Assembly: GCA_007844125.1 (NCBI GenBank)
Contig: CM017561.1
Location: forward strand, 32,105,889-32,169,888
DNA: 64,000 bases
Reading direction: 5' to 3'
Source of the DNA: Sinonovacula constricta
Taxonomy: Eukaryota; Mollusca; Bivalvia; Cardiida; Solecurtidae
Position 1 is the stretch's first letter. Every line of letters starts with the position of its first letter. The position numbers and the translations under genes are program-made. Shown piece by piece: positions 47,470-59,981 of this stretch. A model generated the notes under the pieces. It had not been told where the DNA came from. It saw nothing but the letters and a program-made list of their open reading frames with translations, and did not search any database.

Positions 47470-47750
47470 AAGATTTAGTTTAACCCCACACCTTTTGTTG
47501 CATAAAATCATTTTTTGGCCCTTTTGCCAATTGACCGTTCCAAGGCGTTAACTGATGGTTTTTCTTTATGTGTGTTATGTCTCGTCTCTGTGTTTTTGTC
47601 ACATTTGCATTTACCTTGTTTGCCTTTGTCTACTGGTAGATAAAAATTTTGATAGGACCTTTTCTTATTTACTTATTTTAAAATATCTGGCAACAATGTC
47701 AGAAACTTTTTTTAGCAAAACTGTCTGTGTGTCTTATGGCCCATAATGAA
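47470..47750. repeat. Dispersed repeat copy with GACCGTTCCAAGG motif
   Basis: TTGCCAATTGACCGTTCCAA followed by GGCGTTAACTG aligns with TTGCCGACTGACCGTTCCAA and GGTGGTAATTG at 58290. On the minus strand both encode TLERS(I/V)G. I recall this motif as common in bivalve DNA; the element class is unknown. Confidence 0.5.
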
Positions 47751-48027
47751 AACAGAGCCTATGTGGTGGCACCTTGATGGTTAATTAACTGTCGAAAGAT
47801 CCTCATTAATTAGCTGCATATACTTGTTAATTACTGCATGTAGTTGAACAGAGCGAGGAGTTTAAAGTACATGGAGAGAGGTTGTGGATATGTTGCATTG
47901 TTATTCTTACGAAATGTAGGACTTTTTATCAGAAATATCATTGTTAAAGTTGTCACTTTCCTTGGCTGAAATTTTTTTCTTACTTAAGGTATCTTAAAAA
48001 CAGTTAAATTCCTATCCACGCTACCAA

Positions 48028-48496
48028 TTAAAGGTGGTTTCCAACAATTTATTTATTTTCTCAAATAACCAAATAAGTCATTGTTACAAGAAAAGGTCCT
48101 GCAAAATGCTGTTCATTGACATCATTGACCTGTGTAAACAGTAAAACATACATCACCACACCTTGCAAACAGGTATTTCCTATCCAAGCCATGCTGCTGA
48201 GATAGCTATTTTTAACCTTAGAAAAACATGTGACCACTTCCTTTTGAGATCACATTATATAGTCTACTGGGTAATCCGCTCTGACTTAAATACATATTTT
48301 TAGCAAAGACTACTATCAAGCTTTTTATAAATTTGGAAAAATTAGTTCAATCTAACAATTCAGTTGGTGTTCAAAATCATATTTATTTAGACTAAAGTAT
48401 TGGTTTATTAAGAAAAAAAAGCCCAAATCCCCCAAAGTAGCGGTTCAATATTGCTATATATAAATATATAGGCAAACTGTCGGATGCCACCTTTAA
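48028..48496 (+). mobile_element. Intact TTAA-ended MITE (469 bp)
   Basis: Starts TTAAAGGTGGTTTCC and ends CGGATGCCACCTTTAA. TTAAAGGTGG and CCACCTTTAA are perfect 10-bp inverted ends, the outer TTAA being either part of the end or a TTAA target duplication. Internal blocks are shared with six other copies in this window. No coding capacity. It serves here as the reference copy and defines plus orientation. Confidence 0.88.
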
Positions 48497-50040
48497 AAGA
48501 GAATTCTCATTTTTGATATTATTCAGCTTCATAGATTAATCAGACTCATTTTCAAATAGCCACCATATATAATACTTATTAGTTGTGATTTTATTTAACA
48601 GTAAATAGCTTCTTCCAGACTAGTATTTCAGAAGCAGCCTATTAATATAACCAACAATAGTATAACTAATTAAATACTAACTGAGCCAATTTTGTGAATG
48701 GTAACTTTTAACTTTTATAATGAAGAAGAATGGCTCCAACTTGATATATATTTAAAATTATTCACAAAATTTTGTTGAACTGCAGGTTAGTTAAAAAAGC
48801 ATTTTATTTATGAAGCTATTTATTTAACCATATTAAGAGGTTGAGTCATAGACTGGTAACTCATCAGCCATGTGCATCCTGGTCAGCGAAAAATGTAATG
48901 TATATTGGAGGAGGTTGGTCTCTGCTAACTGACAGTCTTGTGCCAATGACTGTGATTTATCCAGGCCTTTGTCTGGGGTCTACCTCCACCACTTAAAACC
49001 AGAAGAAAAAAATCATAGTTACGTACTATAAATATGCATTTTAGTGTGATTATATTCTTTTGGTAAATATGATTTGTATAACTATACAACTAATGCATAG
49101 CCTTGCCACCTAAGAAACAGAGGACCTACTGACTACCTGGAGCTGGGAGGTGAGGAAATTGCTTTGATATGATCTACTTTGTGTCAATATAACTTGACCT
49201 CATCAGCATTTACACTCACACACACCTACAGATGACAATATACACATTGTTGTATAACTACATAAACTGTAAAATGATATCACTGTAAATTGTGAAATTG
49301 CTGAAGAAGGGCTTTCCTGAACTCCAATAATATATTGCAAAATTAATGGTGGTTCAGTTTGAAATACACAATGAATTGGATGTGTGTTACTTATGTAGTC
49401 AGTTTATTTATTCATAGTCATTATAAAATAAAAACAATCTTATCCATTTACATTGTTTAGCAAAATAAAAGGGATTGCTTGTATTTGAACATAAATATTC
49501 ATATACACTTAAAAATATATAAAAAGATCCTGATAAAGGTGGTGTATTGTCACTTTAATACCAAAATAACATAATATTTAATTCTTAGTCTGCTAGACAT
49601 ACATTTATCAAGCATATGCAACAAGGGTAAATCCAAATCAGATACCACCCTAACAGTGATTGTCATCATTTGGACCAATTATTTTAGTGAATAATATATT
49701 TTCAAAACATAAGACCTGCAACATTACATAAGCTCATTTTTCTCCAAAACTTGGTGTCATTTGTTCTTGTCATTAACTCTGATTTAACTGTTGATCTATA
49801 ATTACTGGAGGTTTAGAAAGGCTGATGCAAAACCCAGACTACATAAGTGGAAAATAGCCTAGGGCTAAGGATGGTTGACATAACTGTATATGGCAGATTT
49901 CATTCATGTCTCAATTCTCCACATCCCAACCCAACTGAAATGTGAAGTCGTTCACTTTGCCAGTTACATTTGTGAATGTCCCAAAGTACATGTTAAATTT
50001 TTGCTAACAACTTCATGCTTTCATTACAAGACATATTAGC
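48497..50040. other. Mostly unique, with possible SINE and MITE scraps
   Basis: 48840-49000 contains CATCCTGGTCAGCG and CTGGGGTCTACCTCCACC, reminiscent of the SINE body at 33 kb. 49541-49652 starts AAAGGTGGTGTATTGTCA and ends CAGATACCACCCTAA, possibly a 110-bp remnant of the TTAA MITE. Neither is certain. Confidence 0.35.
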
Positions 50041-50093
50041 ACAGACGAAGAAGCATCCTGATCAGATGGCTCCCTTGCTAAGCAGGCTGAAAG
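50041..50093 (+). mobile_element. Hairpin-family repeat
   Basis: AGCATCCTGATCAGATGGCT followed by CCCTTGCTAAGCAGGCTG fits the family consensus for the left arm and loop. Confidence 0.55.
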
Positions 50094-50137
50094 TATATTT
50101 TTGTGAGCACTGTTTTTGTGTGGGCTTTTACCTTTTT

Positions 50138-50405
50138 AGCTCATCTGAGCACAACATGCTCAAGGTGAACTTTTCTGATACCCTTTCATCCATCGACTGT
50201 ACCCTGTCGTCATGGGGCGTCAACACCTTTGCTTGTGAACAGTAGGAGGCTACAGTTTTTATCCAATCTTCATCAAACTTGGCCAGAATGTTTGTCTGCA
50301 TGAAATCTTGGATCAGTTCGTTATTGGGTCACCTGGAATCAGAAACTAGGACAAAAGGTCTAATTTTAGGAGAACCTTGTGAACACACTAGAGACCACAG
50401 ATATT
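50138..50405 (+). mobile_element. Tandem-core element, 3' truncated
   Basis: The left end AGCTCATCTGAGCACAACAT and GCTCAAGGTGAAC retains the terminal hairpin (GAGCAC/ATGCTC, one mismatch). One full unit and the start of a second (GTGAACACACTAGAGACCAC) follow, and then homology ends near 50405. No right end is present. Confidence 0.8.
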
Positions 50406-50978
50406 GTATTTTTATTTTCTCTTTTTGCTTGTTTTCAGTATAGAAAGGTTTGCTTGCAAATTTTAAAGATTTTTTCTCTCTCTGTTAGTCAGCATATTTG
50501 CTTCAGTTTGTGGCCTAGAAAAAAATATACATTGTAATACTGCAATAATTTTCATTCGTTTAATAAGGTTTATTTTGTTCTCTTTTTTTCAGATTATGTG
50601 CTGTTTTTTTTCTCACAAAACATAATATGAGATAGTTTGCTTGTATTGGATTAGAAGACCATTAAGTGTTGACAAAAAAGAAAGATTGTTGGAAAATGGA
50701 ATCTGTTGCATATAAGTGGCAAAGAAGTCTTCTCATTCAATGGCTGAACATCTGATAAAGTATAGCTTTACAGCATTTTGGACTTTCTATGGGAGTGTCC
50801 ATTTGTTGACTGTGTGGGCACTTGATCTCTCAGCTTGGCCATGAAGAGTCATTAGTTTAGTTGGCAATAGGTTTGGAGTGTGTGTTTATGTTGATTTATG
50901 TTCCCAGGAACAATTGGACAGGACACTGAGAGGTTCACATACTCTTAACCTGCTAAGCATAAATTTTTATCACACCTA

Positions 50979-51012
50979 TGCAAATAATGTAGATCCGGAT
51001 CAGCCAGTTCCC
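50979..51012 (+). mobile_element. Hairpin-family repeat, single arm
   Basis: TGCAAATAATGTAGATCCGG followed by ATCAGCCAGTTCCC is one of the best matches to consensus. In one frame it reads ANNVDPDQPVP, a motif I recall from many spurious predicted proteins in animal genomes. Confidence 0.68.
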
Positions 51013-51149
51013 AGTAAGGCTCTAGATTGTTTGACCCTAGATCTTGGTTTAGGTGTAGAGTACTGTTGCCTGAAGTTTTTGCATGTCAGTAAGTAGGAAA
51101 TTAGTATGTGTCGTTAAGATGTGGGATGGTTTAAGGGTTAAGTATGTCA

Positions 51150-51290
51150 GTGCTATCTCCTGTGAGTGTGGGAAAGTCTGGGCTGGAGCCCTAGATCCCC
51201 CAGTAGTTGTGTCTGGACACTTTGGTATAGAGGTTAGAGGTCACTGCAGGTGAACCCAGGGGTCAATCACATTCTCTCACTTGGCCTCTG
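51150..51290 (-). mobile_element. Possible decayed tRNA-derived SINE
   Basis: On the minus strand GAGGCCAAGTGAGAGAAT resembles a tRNA-type A box, and CCTGGGTTCACCTG a B box about 25 bp later. The rest is too diverged to place in a family. Confidence 0.3.
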
Positions 51291-52825
51291 AATGAAGATC
51301 ATATTAGAAATCCTATTTAACTTATTGTCATGTTGTCTTGTTTTGCCAGCTGAATTTTAATCTTGTGTTAACTCTTACCAGGCTTAAAATTGAATGGATC
51401 AGACTTTTTTCAATTAGTTATTGTAGATTTAGATCAACTGGAAATTGTCAGAACAAGATCTGCATTATTTGCTGCTGAGGCTGAAGCATTATGTCTTGTC
51501 ACCTTTCTGTGATGTGTAAACATATAGCTTAGAAATTGGAAGTGCTTATTAATTAATCGTGGTGATAGATCATGTTTTTGAACTATAAACATCTTTAAGT
51601 CTAAAATATGGGACAAGCTAAAGTTTGCATCGAACTGGGAATGTAGTTTTATTCTGCGGAATTCCATGTTTCTGCTAATTTTAAAGGAGTCATTTATAAG
51701 TCCCATCTTCTGTTTGAGTCTCCTCAAAATAGTGTTGATGGTGCTGTTTCCTATTTGCATAAAGTTATACAGAATGTTAACCTAAAACAAGAAAGTATTA
51801 AAGACCCCTTCCTTTAAAAAGCCTCTGTATACATCATATGCAACATATGACCAGTATGTTTGAATATAAAAATAACTCCATGTTTAGTTGATTGGATGTC
51901 AGGACCATGGACCAATCAGAATACTTAAATATAAGAGTGAGTTTGGCTTTTATTTCTTTCCTGTATTTACATTTCAAATGTTTACAACTGCACTGAACTA
52001 TACATAAAAAATATGTTCAATTCTCAATGAACAAGAATTGTATTCCTGATTGCTGTTTTGTTTTTGATGGGTGGAGCTTTTTGTTAATCCAGTCTATTTT
52101 CATAAATGAACATAAATATGACGTCAAAGTTGCGGTATACAATTTTAAAGCATGTTTTATATGTTAAAGATTTTATTTTCTTGCAAACACGTCATATATC
52201 ATGGTGGTTTATCTTTTTAAAAATCTGTAATAGTGACATTTGAAGAATTATAAATGAGCAACTATTTACATGTGGTTTTGCTTCTTTGTCACACGCAGAG
52301 GAAGCTATACATCTGATCTAACTTCTGTAAAAAGTTGCAGTATTTGTCTTATGAAGATAAAATTAAAGTGGGTTGTAATTATCTTTAGATTTAATAAATT
52401 TATTATAATTTAATCTAAGAGTAACACAAGTATAATAAATGAATTGTTGATGTTTTCACGTTCATCTGTTGATGAAATATGTTGGGCCGTTTAAAGTATA
52501 TTGTGAAGTCTTTCGAACTCCACAATGCTTTCAACAGCTCAACACAATTTATCAACTGATGTACGTCATTCCTTATAATTGCCATGCATCTGTTGACTAA
52601 TCAGAATGTTTCATTAAAGGATTTATTTTCAGTTAAAGTGTCTTTGTCTTGGAAACTTTGGTCAGTCAGAATGCTTGAAACTTGGGCAAATTAAACTGCT
52701 TGGAAATGAGATTTATGCAGAAGAAAGTTTCCTTTCGTCATTATGCAACCTTTGACCAATCAGAATGCTTTAAAATGAGATGTGTTCCAACTTTATGCTT
52801 TCTAACAGAAAGCTCAAATTGAACA
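51291..52825. other. Mostly unique, with dispersed CCAATCAGAATGCTT units
   Basis: Four related words, GACCAATCAGAATACTTAAA (51909), ACTAATCAGAATGTTTC (52596), GTCAGTCAGAATGCTTGAAA (52661) and GACCAATCAGAATGCTTTAA (52754), suggest an eroded repeat of roughly 70-90 bp. A 108-codon minus-strand frame (51434-51760) lacks any domain I recognise. Confidence 0.4.
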
Positions 52826-53878
52826 TCCATTTTGTTGGTTGAGCTGTTGCCAAGCGCTCACATGGGTATTATCAACATGGGTATTATCAAGTTTAATTCA
52901 CAGCTGTCAGAGATTATATGTTTATATTTTTTACATAATAGACATGCATCTTGAATGTTTTATAAATGCATGCAGTTTATTGTTGGTTCTAAGAAAAGAA
53001 ATCAACAATCCTCAAAGACATTTTACAGTACAGATGAAAACTTAAATGAATGCCTTAACCATATCTTTTTTATGACAAAGAAATACATTAACAACAACTT
53101 GTGTAGTTTATTTTGGGAGAACAATTGGGAAATTCTGTCTTCATGGATCAAATAATGCTATTTTAGTTATGTGTTATTTGCAGCTAGTAGTAAAACAGAT
53201 AGCTATAGTTCAAGGAATGTTTCATATGATCTGCCAGTGGGATTCAACATGAACAAATTATGTTTGCAGAAAACAAAATGGGCAGAACTTCTGATTTATT
53301 CCATGAATAGAAGGGTTCAATAGTTCTATATTGGAAACTGATTTTTTTTTGCATAAAGTTACATGATATGAATAAAATCATAGAATGTTAAGAAAGTTTA
53401 TGCTGTAATTCTTGAATTGTTTGAATGACTTTGCTTTAGGACTGATCTGAATATATTGTTTTAGAAAAACAAAAACAAAATGCTAACATAAAGTCTAGCC
53501 TCTCCTCACTTGGGAGTGTAGGTCTCATGTTTCACCTTGTCAAATCTGAACCATTGATTGTTGGTACTTATTGAAACTGTTTTTGGATACTGTCTCCTGG
53601 AAAACAATGTGATTGGTTCTAAACAGATCAAAACACAAATAAATGGCACAGAAGACTGACCCAGACAACAGTGATTGGCCCTTCAATCAGCTGACTGTAT
53701 TCCAGATGAAGTGATAAGTGTTAAAATTTGTCCAAATAATTGAGTATGTAGAACTTTCACTGCATGCATTGTTCTGGTTGGATTATATCATCAAACACTA
53801 TAAAACATGCATGATGCAATATAAAGTAACTGGACAAGAGGTCCAGGATTCCAATCGTACATAAACCATACATTTTTA

Positions 53879-53902
53879 CTTTTTTTTTTTTTTTTTTTTT
53901 TA
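53879..53902. repeat. Poly-T tract
   Basis: About 22 uninterrupted T residues, length uncertain. Confidence 0.85.
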
Positions 53903-55080
53903 GATTTTGTCTCTTTCATTATTATCTTTAAACTACTGGCCATTTAAAGCTGTTAAGGATAAGGTGAAACAATGAGCCTGTCAGAGGTATTGTGACATTT
54001 ATGCACATACAAATTGGCACATCAACAGATTATAATAAAACTATCAGCAGTTTATTTTACTATTCATATTTATTTTCTTATTTAAAGCTATAGACAACTA
54101 AGTTAGTTTGTGACTCACAATAACATGATAAGGATCTGTTAAAAAATAACACTTACATGCTGTTATATAATTTATTTGCAATTTTGATGGTCATTTAATA
54201 ACATAAATGCAAATGAATTTTCAACTAGTAACAAACATAAAAAAGAATGACAAGAAAAAATGTAAATTAACATGCTTCAAACATAGATTATTAATCAGAA
54301 ACATATATGAATTTCTTTTCATTGCTTATATCAGTTAGATGAAGGTAAACAAACTAGACATCAATGTAACCTCAATGATTAAGCAACAAAATAATTTATA
54401 TTGGCCTATGTTCAAGATTTGGCAGATTATTACTTGATATGTAGATAATATTATGTCCCTTTCATGTGGAATTTGTGCAGATCTGTAATTAAACTAAACT
54501 TAATATACTAATTACATGTAATAATATAATAAATGTATATTGCAGCAAAATAAAATAAAAATAAAACAGTGTGATACTCATGTTATTCCCCAATATGGAA
54601 CAATTTACTTTTGTAGATGTTAAACATATTTTTGTGGACATATACTTACATAAAGGCTTGCTGTTTGTTCAGAGCATATATCAATAAATCCAGTTATTGT
54701 CTAATGCATTACTTGAAAAGAAAAGTTTTCAGGTTTCATGGACAAACTAAGAAGTCAAATATGTTCTGTAAATTCACTTATGTTCCCAAAATGTGTCTGA
54801 GTGTAACAACTTATATTGACATTAATCAATATCATTAATTTATATTTAGCTCATCATTAGTGTGGGCAATCCTAAGGCCAGTGAAGCAACAATTGATCTG
54901 ATTTAAGCAAGAAGTAAATATCCAGATCAACCTGCTCAAATTTGTAGTTTTATTAATTACATCTCAGTGACACAATCATGGTCATTATTGTGACATTCAG
55001 CTATTTTTGGTGGAGGGTGACCCCAGATAGGGACTTGGTAGAACCACTTGTACAACACACATCAGTTTAAAGACCTCTTC
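53903..55080. other. Unique AT-rich stretch with a weak hairpin-family arm
   Basis: AGTAAATATCCAGATCAACC at 54913 looks like one arm of the hairpin repeat. Nothing else is supported. Confidence 0.45.
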
Positions 55081-55101
55081 ACATGAAATTTCATGCCAGT
55101 A

Positions 55102-55145
55102 CTATACAAAAGAGAAGATCCTGATCAGACCAACTACTGCCTGTT
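55102..55145 (+). mobile_element. Hairpin-family repeat, single arm
   Basis: AGAGAAGATCCTGATCAGAC followed by CAACTACTGCC matches the core. A 61-codon frame (55093-55278) that runs through it reads DPDQT and is followed by GGTAAG; I treat that frame as repeat-derived, not an exon. Confidence 0.55.
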
Positions 55146-56100
55146 TTTTAAGGAATGTGATTTGTTACATATGTGTGGTGTTGATAGGTATATAAGAGAA
55201 TTACTGGCATTATTAACAAATATCACAGACAGTGGATTAAAGAAAAGAATGAGAACCTGGGACTGCAAACCAGGGTAAGCCTAGGAGGAGAATTCAGTGC
55301 AGATATCTGCGTCATAAATGAGACGTGGCATTTAGCTGTTAAGCAAACAATGGCGGTATTTTTTTATTTTGTGAGGTCAGCAATTTTGATCTGTGAAACC
55401 CACCGATGAATGGGGTAGCTTATCTTGTTGAGGTATTTTCATTCATGTACAATCTTATACCTTGCCATGCTTCCACTCGGAGCCCGTGGCCTGCTAACCT
55501 TCTTCAACATTACTTCCGAGAGAAGAAAAAAAAAGCAAGTAAGTGAAAAAATTTAAGACCTACTCTACTTGACTGCAAACAAATTATTCATTGATTAGGA
55601 CTGAAAAATCTGAGTTAAGGAAAAAGTTGCATAGAGTTTATTTGTTTTTTTATAATTGATTGGTCAGCAGTGCTTTTGTTATTTGCTCGATAAATTCCAG
55701 AGTGTTTATGACTGGGGTCATAAAGATCAATGTCTTTTATAAGAGGGTGTATACTGCTTCTAGATTGTTTCTACAGGTCAATAGCAATGTTTAAAAGAAA
55801 ATGGCAACATTTATTCGTAAATTTGTTTTCTTTTTTTTTATTTTGTTTAATTAGTAGTGTTTGTTCTATTTTCAACTGCATGAAATAATATGCTAATGCA
55901 GAATTGGTCCCATAAGGTAGGATTATATGATTGTATTTAAGAAGATGTATTTTAAAGGTTTACATTTTATACAATAATAAAAAAATGTTTTACAGTATAT
56001 AATAATATGTAAGTGTTGTATTATAGGGTAATATGACTTTATATTTATACTATCTAAAATAATGAAATAGCACTGTGCTTTGTAAGGTTAGGTGATGATA
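55146..56100. other. Unique stretch, nothing recognised
   Basis: No supported gene, RNA or repeat family. Confidence 0.45.
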
Positions 56101-56170
56101 ATCATTATTATTATAAGCACCATTATCATCATCATCATCATCATCACCATCATCACTATCATCATCATCT
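56101..56170 (+). repeat. CAT/ATC microsatellite
   Basis: ATC trinucleotides with ATT and ACC interruptions, of the same type as the longer array at 5.4 kb. Confidence 0.9.
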
Positions 56171-56559
56171 ATTGACCCAAGTCCCTCCAAGTCTGACTGT
56201 TTTCCATTTTTGTCATACTTGGTTTAACCTTGCATTTTCCTGTCTGATATTCTCTGGTATCTTACCTGTTCTAGTGTCCTCTACCTGGGATGTTTGCCTA
56301 GGTGCAATTTGGAGCTCTGATAAAAGTCGTGACATGGCATGAGCTTTTGTGATTTACAAGACAAGATTAGGGCCAACAGGAGGATTAAACTGTTGGATAA
56401 TTTATGCTGGTATATATTTTACTAGTCCTCAACTTCTGGACATTTCAGAGATGTAGAGGTCTTGAAATCACCTTCAGACAAGACTTTGTAAATTCTACAC
56501 AGCTTTGTTAAAGGCAGGGCATTCACATAGCAGTTGAACAGAAGTGTAGCTATATACTA

Positions 56560-57043
56560 TTAAAGGTGGCATCCGACAGTTTGCCTATGTAAAATACATA
56601 TAAACAGTATTGAACCACTGCTGTAGGGAATATGGCCATAGTTTTTTGTATAAATCCATACCTTAGTCTTAAAAAATATGAGTTTAAGAACTAACTAAAC
56701 TGTTTGACAGAATTTATCACACACACAAAAATCACTTTGTGTATTCTTTACAACTGTATTAAAAGTGTGATAGTGGTAGAAAGATATTGGCATCAGAGCA
56801 GATTTCCCGGATGACTATATAACGTGATATCAAAAGTAAGTGGTCACTTGGTTTTCTAAGTTTCAGCATGGCTCGGATAGAAAATACCTGTTTGCAATGA
56901 TGGGTACTAAGTAATGCTTGACTGTTCACACAGAACTAGGACATCAATGAACAGCATTTTGCAGGAACTTTTCAGATAACAATGACTTATTTCGTTATTT
57001 TAGAAAAGAAGTTTTGATCCAAAAAGTCGAATACCACCTTTAA
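56560..57043 (-). mobile_element. Intact TTAA-ended MITE (484 bp), inverted
   Basis: TTAAAGGTGGCATCCGACAG at the left and GTCGAATACCACCTTTAA at the right give perfect TTAAAGGTGG/CCACCTTTAA ends. Read on the minus strand it follows the 48028 copy block by block (GTCATTGTTATCTGAAAAG, TCCTGCAAAATGCTGTTCAT, CTATCCGAGCCATGCTG, TAGGCAAACTGTCGGATGCC). No open frame of note. Confidence 0.88.
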
Positions 57044-57683
57044 AGTAAAGGCAGTCCTACAGTTGCGCCTCATTTATTCTGATGAGAGTGGGGTTTTCTA
57101 TGTTTGTTTTTTTTCTTCAATAAATGCATAAATCAAGGGTCATAGACTTTTGTGGTTTTGCGTGAATAATTTAAAAGATCTTAAACGTCTGTGGTTAGTT
57201 CTTTGTGCTTATTCTTAAAATTGAATCAAAGCACTTACAACCTTGTAGTAACTTTGCTGACAAGGGATACAAAAGTTTTAACTATCTTGCTGTTTGGCTG
57301 CATTAGCTGTTTTTTTATGACTAACCCTATTTTGTCTCCAGACCGCCATTTCTAATGGTGCAGCTTTTTGTGAGACCTTATCAGTTGCGATCACTGATCA
57401 CACATACCTTTCACTAGTTCCATTGACACCAAGCCAACAGCTGGAAGTAACCCAGGCTTACTGGTTGACCACTAATCTGCTGATAATTGTTACAGTATTG
57501 TTACTGTAACCACTTATATGGTTCAGCTGCCAGAAATTGTCCCTCATGTATGGAAAAGAACTCTCCCAGTCTTATTTTTTCTGGAGCTTTTGTAACAATT
57601 ATTTTACCGTGAACACTCCTATGTAGCCTACAGTTCATTATATCTGTTAGTATAGATAGTGAGTATAGATGTCTACCCATACA

Positions 57684-57717
57684 TGTGTGCATGTGTGTGT
57701 GTGCGTGTGTGTGTGTA
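57684..57717. repeat. GT dinucleotide microsatellite
   Basis: GT repeats with two C interruptions (TGTGTGC, GTGCGTGT). Confidence 0.9.
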
Positions 57718-57730
57718 TGAAATTTGTTGT

Positions 57731-57820
57731 CTTAAGAGGGACTCAAACCCATGCTGTAAGGGGCTCAGGAGTTGCAGATTCAAGACCAAGTGCTTGGCCT
57801 CTTAGTCTAAAACCATTGGG
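57731..57820 (-). mobile_element. tRNA-derived SINE head
   Basis: On the minus strand TAAGAGGCCAAGCACTTGG (A-box-like) is followed by CAACTCCTGAGCCCCTTACA and TGGGTTTGAGTCC (B box). GGCCAAG and CAACTCC are shared with the SINE at 33091, so this is probably the same or a sister family. The body is not recognisable. Confidence 0.55.
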
Positions 57821-58194
57821 TCAAAAAGAACAGTGACTGTATATATATAATTGAGTTTACAAATGCCTTTGGGGTCACTTACAGCTTTGAGAAACAGTCA
57901 TATTCTTTTTAAATGGAAATAATTCTGTTGCTGCTGTAAAAGATCACATTGGCATATATAGTGTTCTGTTTCTTTTCAGTCTTCTGGTCATGTTTGTTCT
58001 CATGATTCAGAAAGTTAATTTCAGTTATAGTCAACCATTTTTGTATAGTTTTTCAAATAAAAAATAATACCATATTCTTTTCTAAACACTATGTTGACAT
58101 TATTTTTCATTGACGTCACTACTTTCGTCATAGCTAATTAAAGAAAACATCAGTGCTTGGACATTTTGTATTCAAATAGATCGTTTTTTTCTTC

Positions 58195-58440
58195 GCTAGC
58201 ATTTGAGAAACTCGTCAGGAAGTGCGAGGTTAGAGCTCTGTAAAACCTGTTTAAGCACCCCAGTCGGTCCATATTGCCGACTGACCGTTCCAAGGTGGTA
58301 ATTGTCAGGTTTGCTCTTTTCCTTAAATGACCCATCACTAATTTGTTCTTACTTTTCGCTTGGCTTGCATGTGAAATACCTTTGTTCTGTGCCTTTTCAG
58401 AGTTTGGTATATGTGCAATGCTCATAGGATTTTGTCATAT
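58195..58440. repeat. Dispersed repeat copy with GACCGTTCCAAGG motif
   Basis: Shares GTTTAAGCACCCCA/GTTTAACCCCACA, TTGCCGACTGACCGTTCCAA and the following TAACTG/TAATTG with the copy at 47470. A 91-codon minus-strand frame (58150-58425) includes TTLERSVGNMDRLGC. The TLERS motif is conserved between the two copies, so the frame may be a relic of element coding sequence. I do not name a protein. Confidence 0.5.
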
Positions 58441-59980
58441 ATTTTTATTCTAAAGAACTACAACATAAACAATAAAGATAAAAGTGAGAACTATGAAAAG
58501 TAACTAATAACTTTTACAGATATCAACTGTTCAATTCTACTTTTCAAATCACAAAACTGCAGAAATTTGACTGCAATCTGTTCAATGTCATATTAATGGT
58601 TAAACATTTCTTCGTATAAAGGTTGTTATTGTCTTTTTGACTCTCAACATTAAAAAAAGCTTCTGGAAGCATATCAACCAATGAAAGCTCAGAAAATATA
58701 ACAACAATTATTGGTGTGTTTGTTTTAGACTTGGACAGACTGCAGTAATAATCACATTGAAAACTGACAGATATCTGTGTAATATTCTTCGATATTAAAA
58801 TTTTGTTATGTTTTAACTTCATGGTTTTACTTTTGTATCAAAGAATCTTGCTTTTGGAGACAATGTTGCTTTTGGAGACATATTGCAAAGAAAAAATTAG
58901 GTCATATAAATCGATGTTTTTGTGATGTTGGTGACTTTGTTCCATTCCAAAGTCGTACCACAGTTATAATGTGTAATGTACAGAATTTGGTGACTTCGAA
59001 TGTCATTGATTTTTGTAAGTGTCTTCCACACCAGGGTATCTTCGGCCACAATGTTCACTTACATGTATGCCTTCAGACTAATACAGACAATGTTTTTTTT
59101 TTTTATGTCATTGAGCATCCATGTGCAGCCACTGATAAATGTTTGTTTTAATATGAATAAGCTTCGTGTGATGTATACAGTAGAATCATGATACTTTGGA
59201 TTGCAATTCAACATGGTGAATTCAGGATAGAGCAACCAGCCCCATCAATCTTTTAATATATCCTGTATTTAAAACTGTTATGAAACTTCAGATCATGATG
59301 CAGTGGATATCCACACTTGATCAGATGACAAACAGATGGAATTTGAAATGAAGATTATAGTCTGACGATTAACAGCTTTGCTTCATACAGAACATTTCAT
59401 GCTTTCCTTTTCTAAAAGTCAAATTGTGTTTGCAGAAAGAGTTTTGTGATGAGACCACTTAAGTCCCTATGTAACCTTTATCAGACATCCATCATACCCT
59501 GCCTGCAGAATCATGACACACTTGTAAAATCATAAATTAGTCATAATGTACATCTATATATTGTCACCTGTATATTGCAACACAATGTGATATTGTAATA
59601 AACATGCATCTTATAATTACTATTCATACATCAATCAACCAATGCTTTGCTTTTATTTCCAGTCTAATTTGCGAACTAATGACATATTTATGACATAACT
59701 GCAATATGTCTAACATAGATTGATTTGCAGCATATTGATGACCCAACTGTGTAAATACATGTAGTAGTACCTCACAGGTACATTACCATTTTACAGAATT
59801 TATGATTTTACAAATGTTTTGGCCAATCTGGTGGAGACCTCTTTTGATTTGACTTTATATTATTTATTCTAAATTTGTTGGCCACAGATGTAGCGAGAAA
59901 GTTTTTATGTTCCAGAAATCGGCTATTGCCAGTTATTGGAACAAGTGAATGGTGACTGCTAGGTCAGTAAATGTTGTTTT
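58441..59980. other. Unique AT-rich stretch, nothing recognised
   Basis: No supported gene, RNA or repeat family. The 92-codon minus-strand frame at 58544-58822 has no recognisable domain. Confidence 0.45.
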
Positions 59981-59981
59981 T

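Noticed and set aside
51434..51760. 108-codon minus-strand frame
   Set aside because: No recognisable family. Chance is the simplest explanation, though it is one of the less biased frames in the window.
55093..55278. Possible exon followed by GGTAAG
   Set aside because: The frame runs through a hairpin-family repeat that generates the same DPDQ-type peptide elsewhere. No acceptor or partner exon is identifiable.
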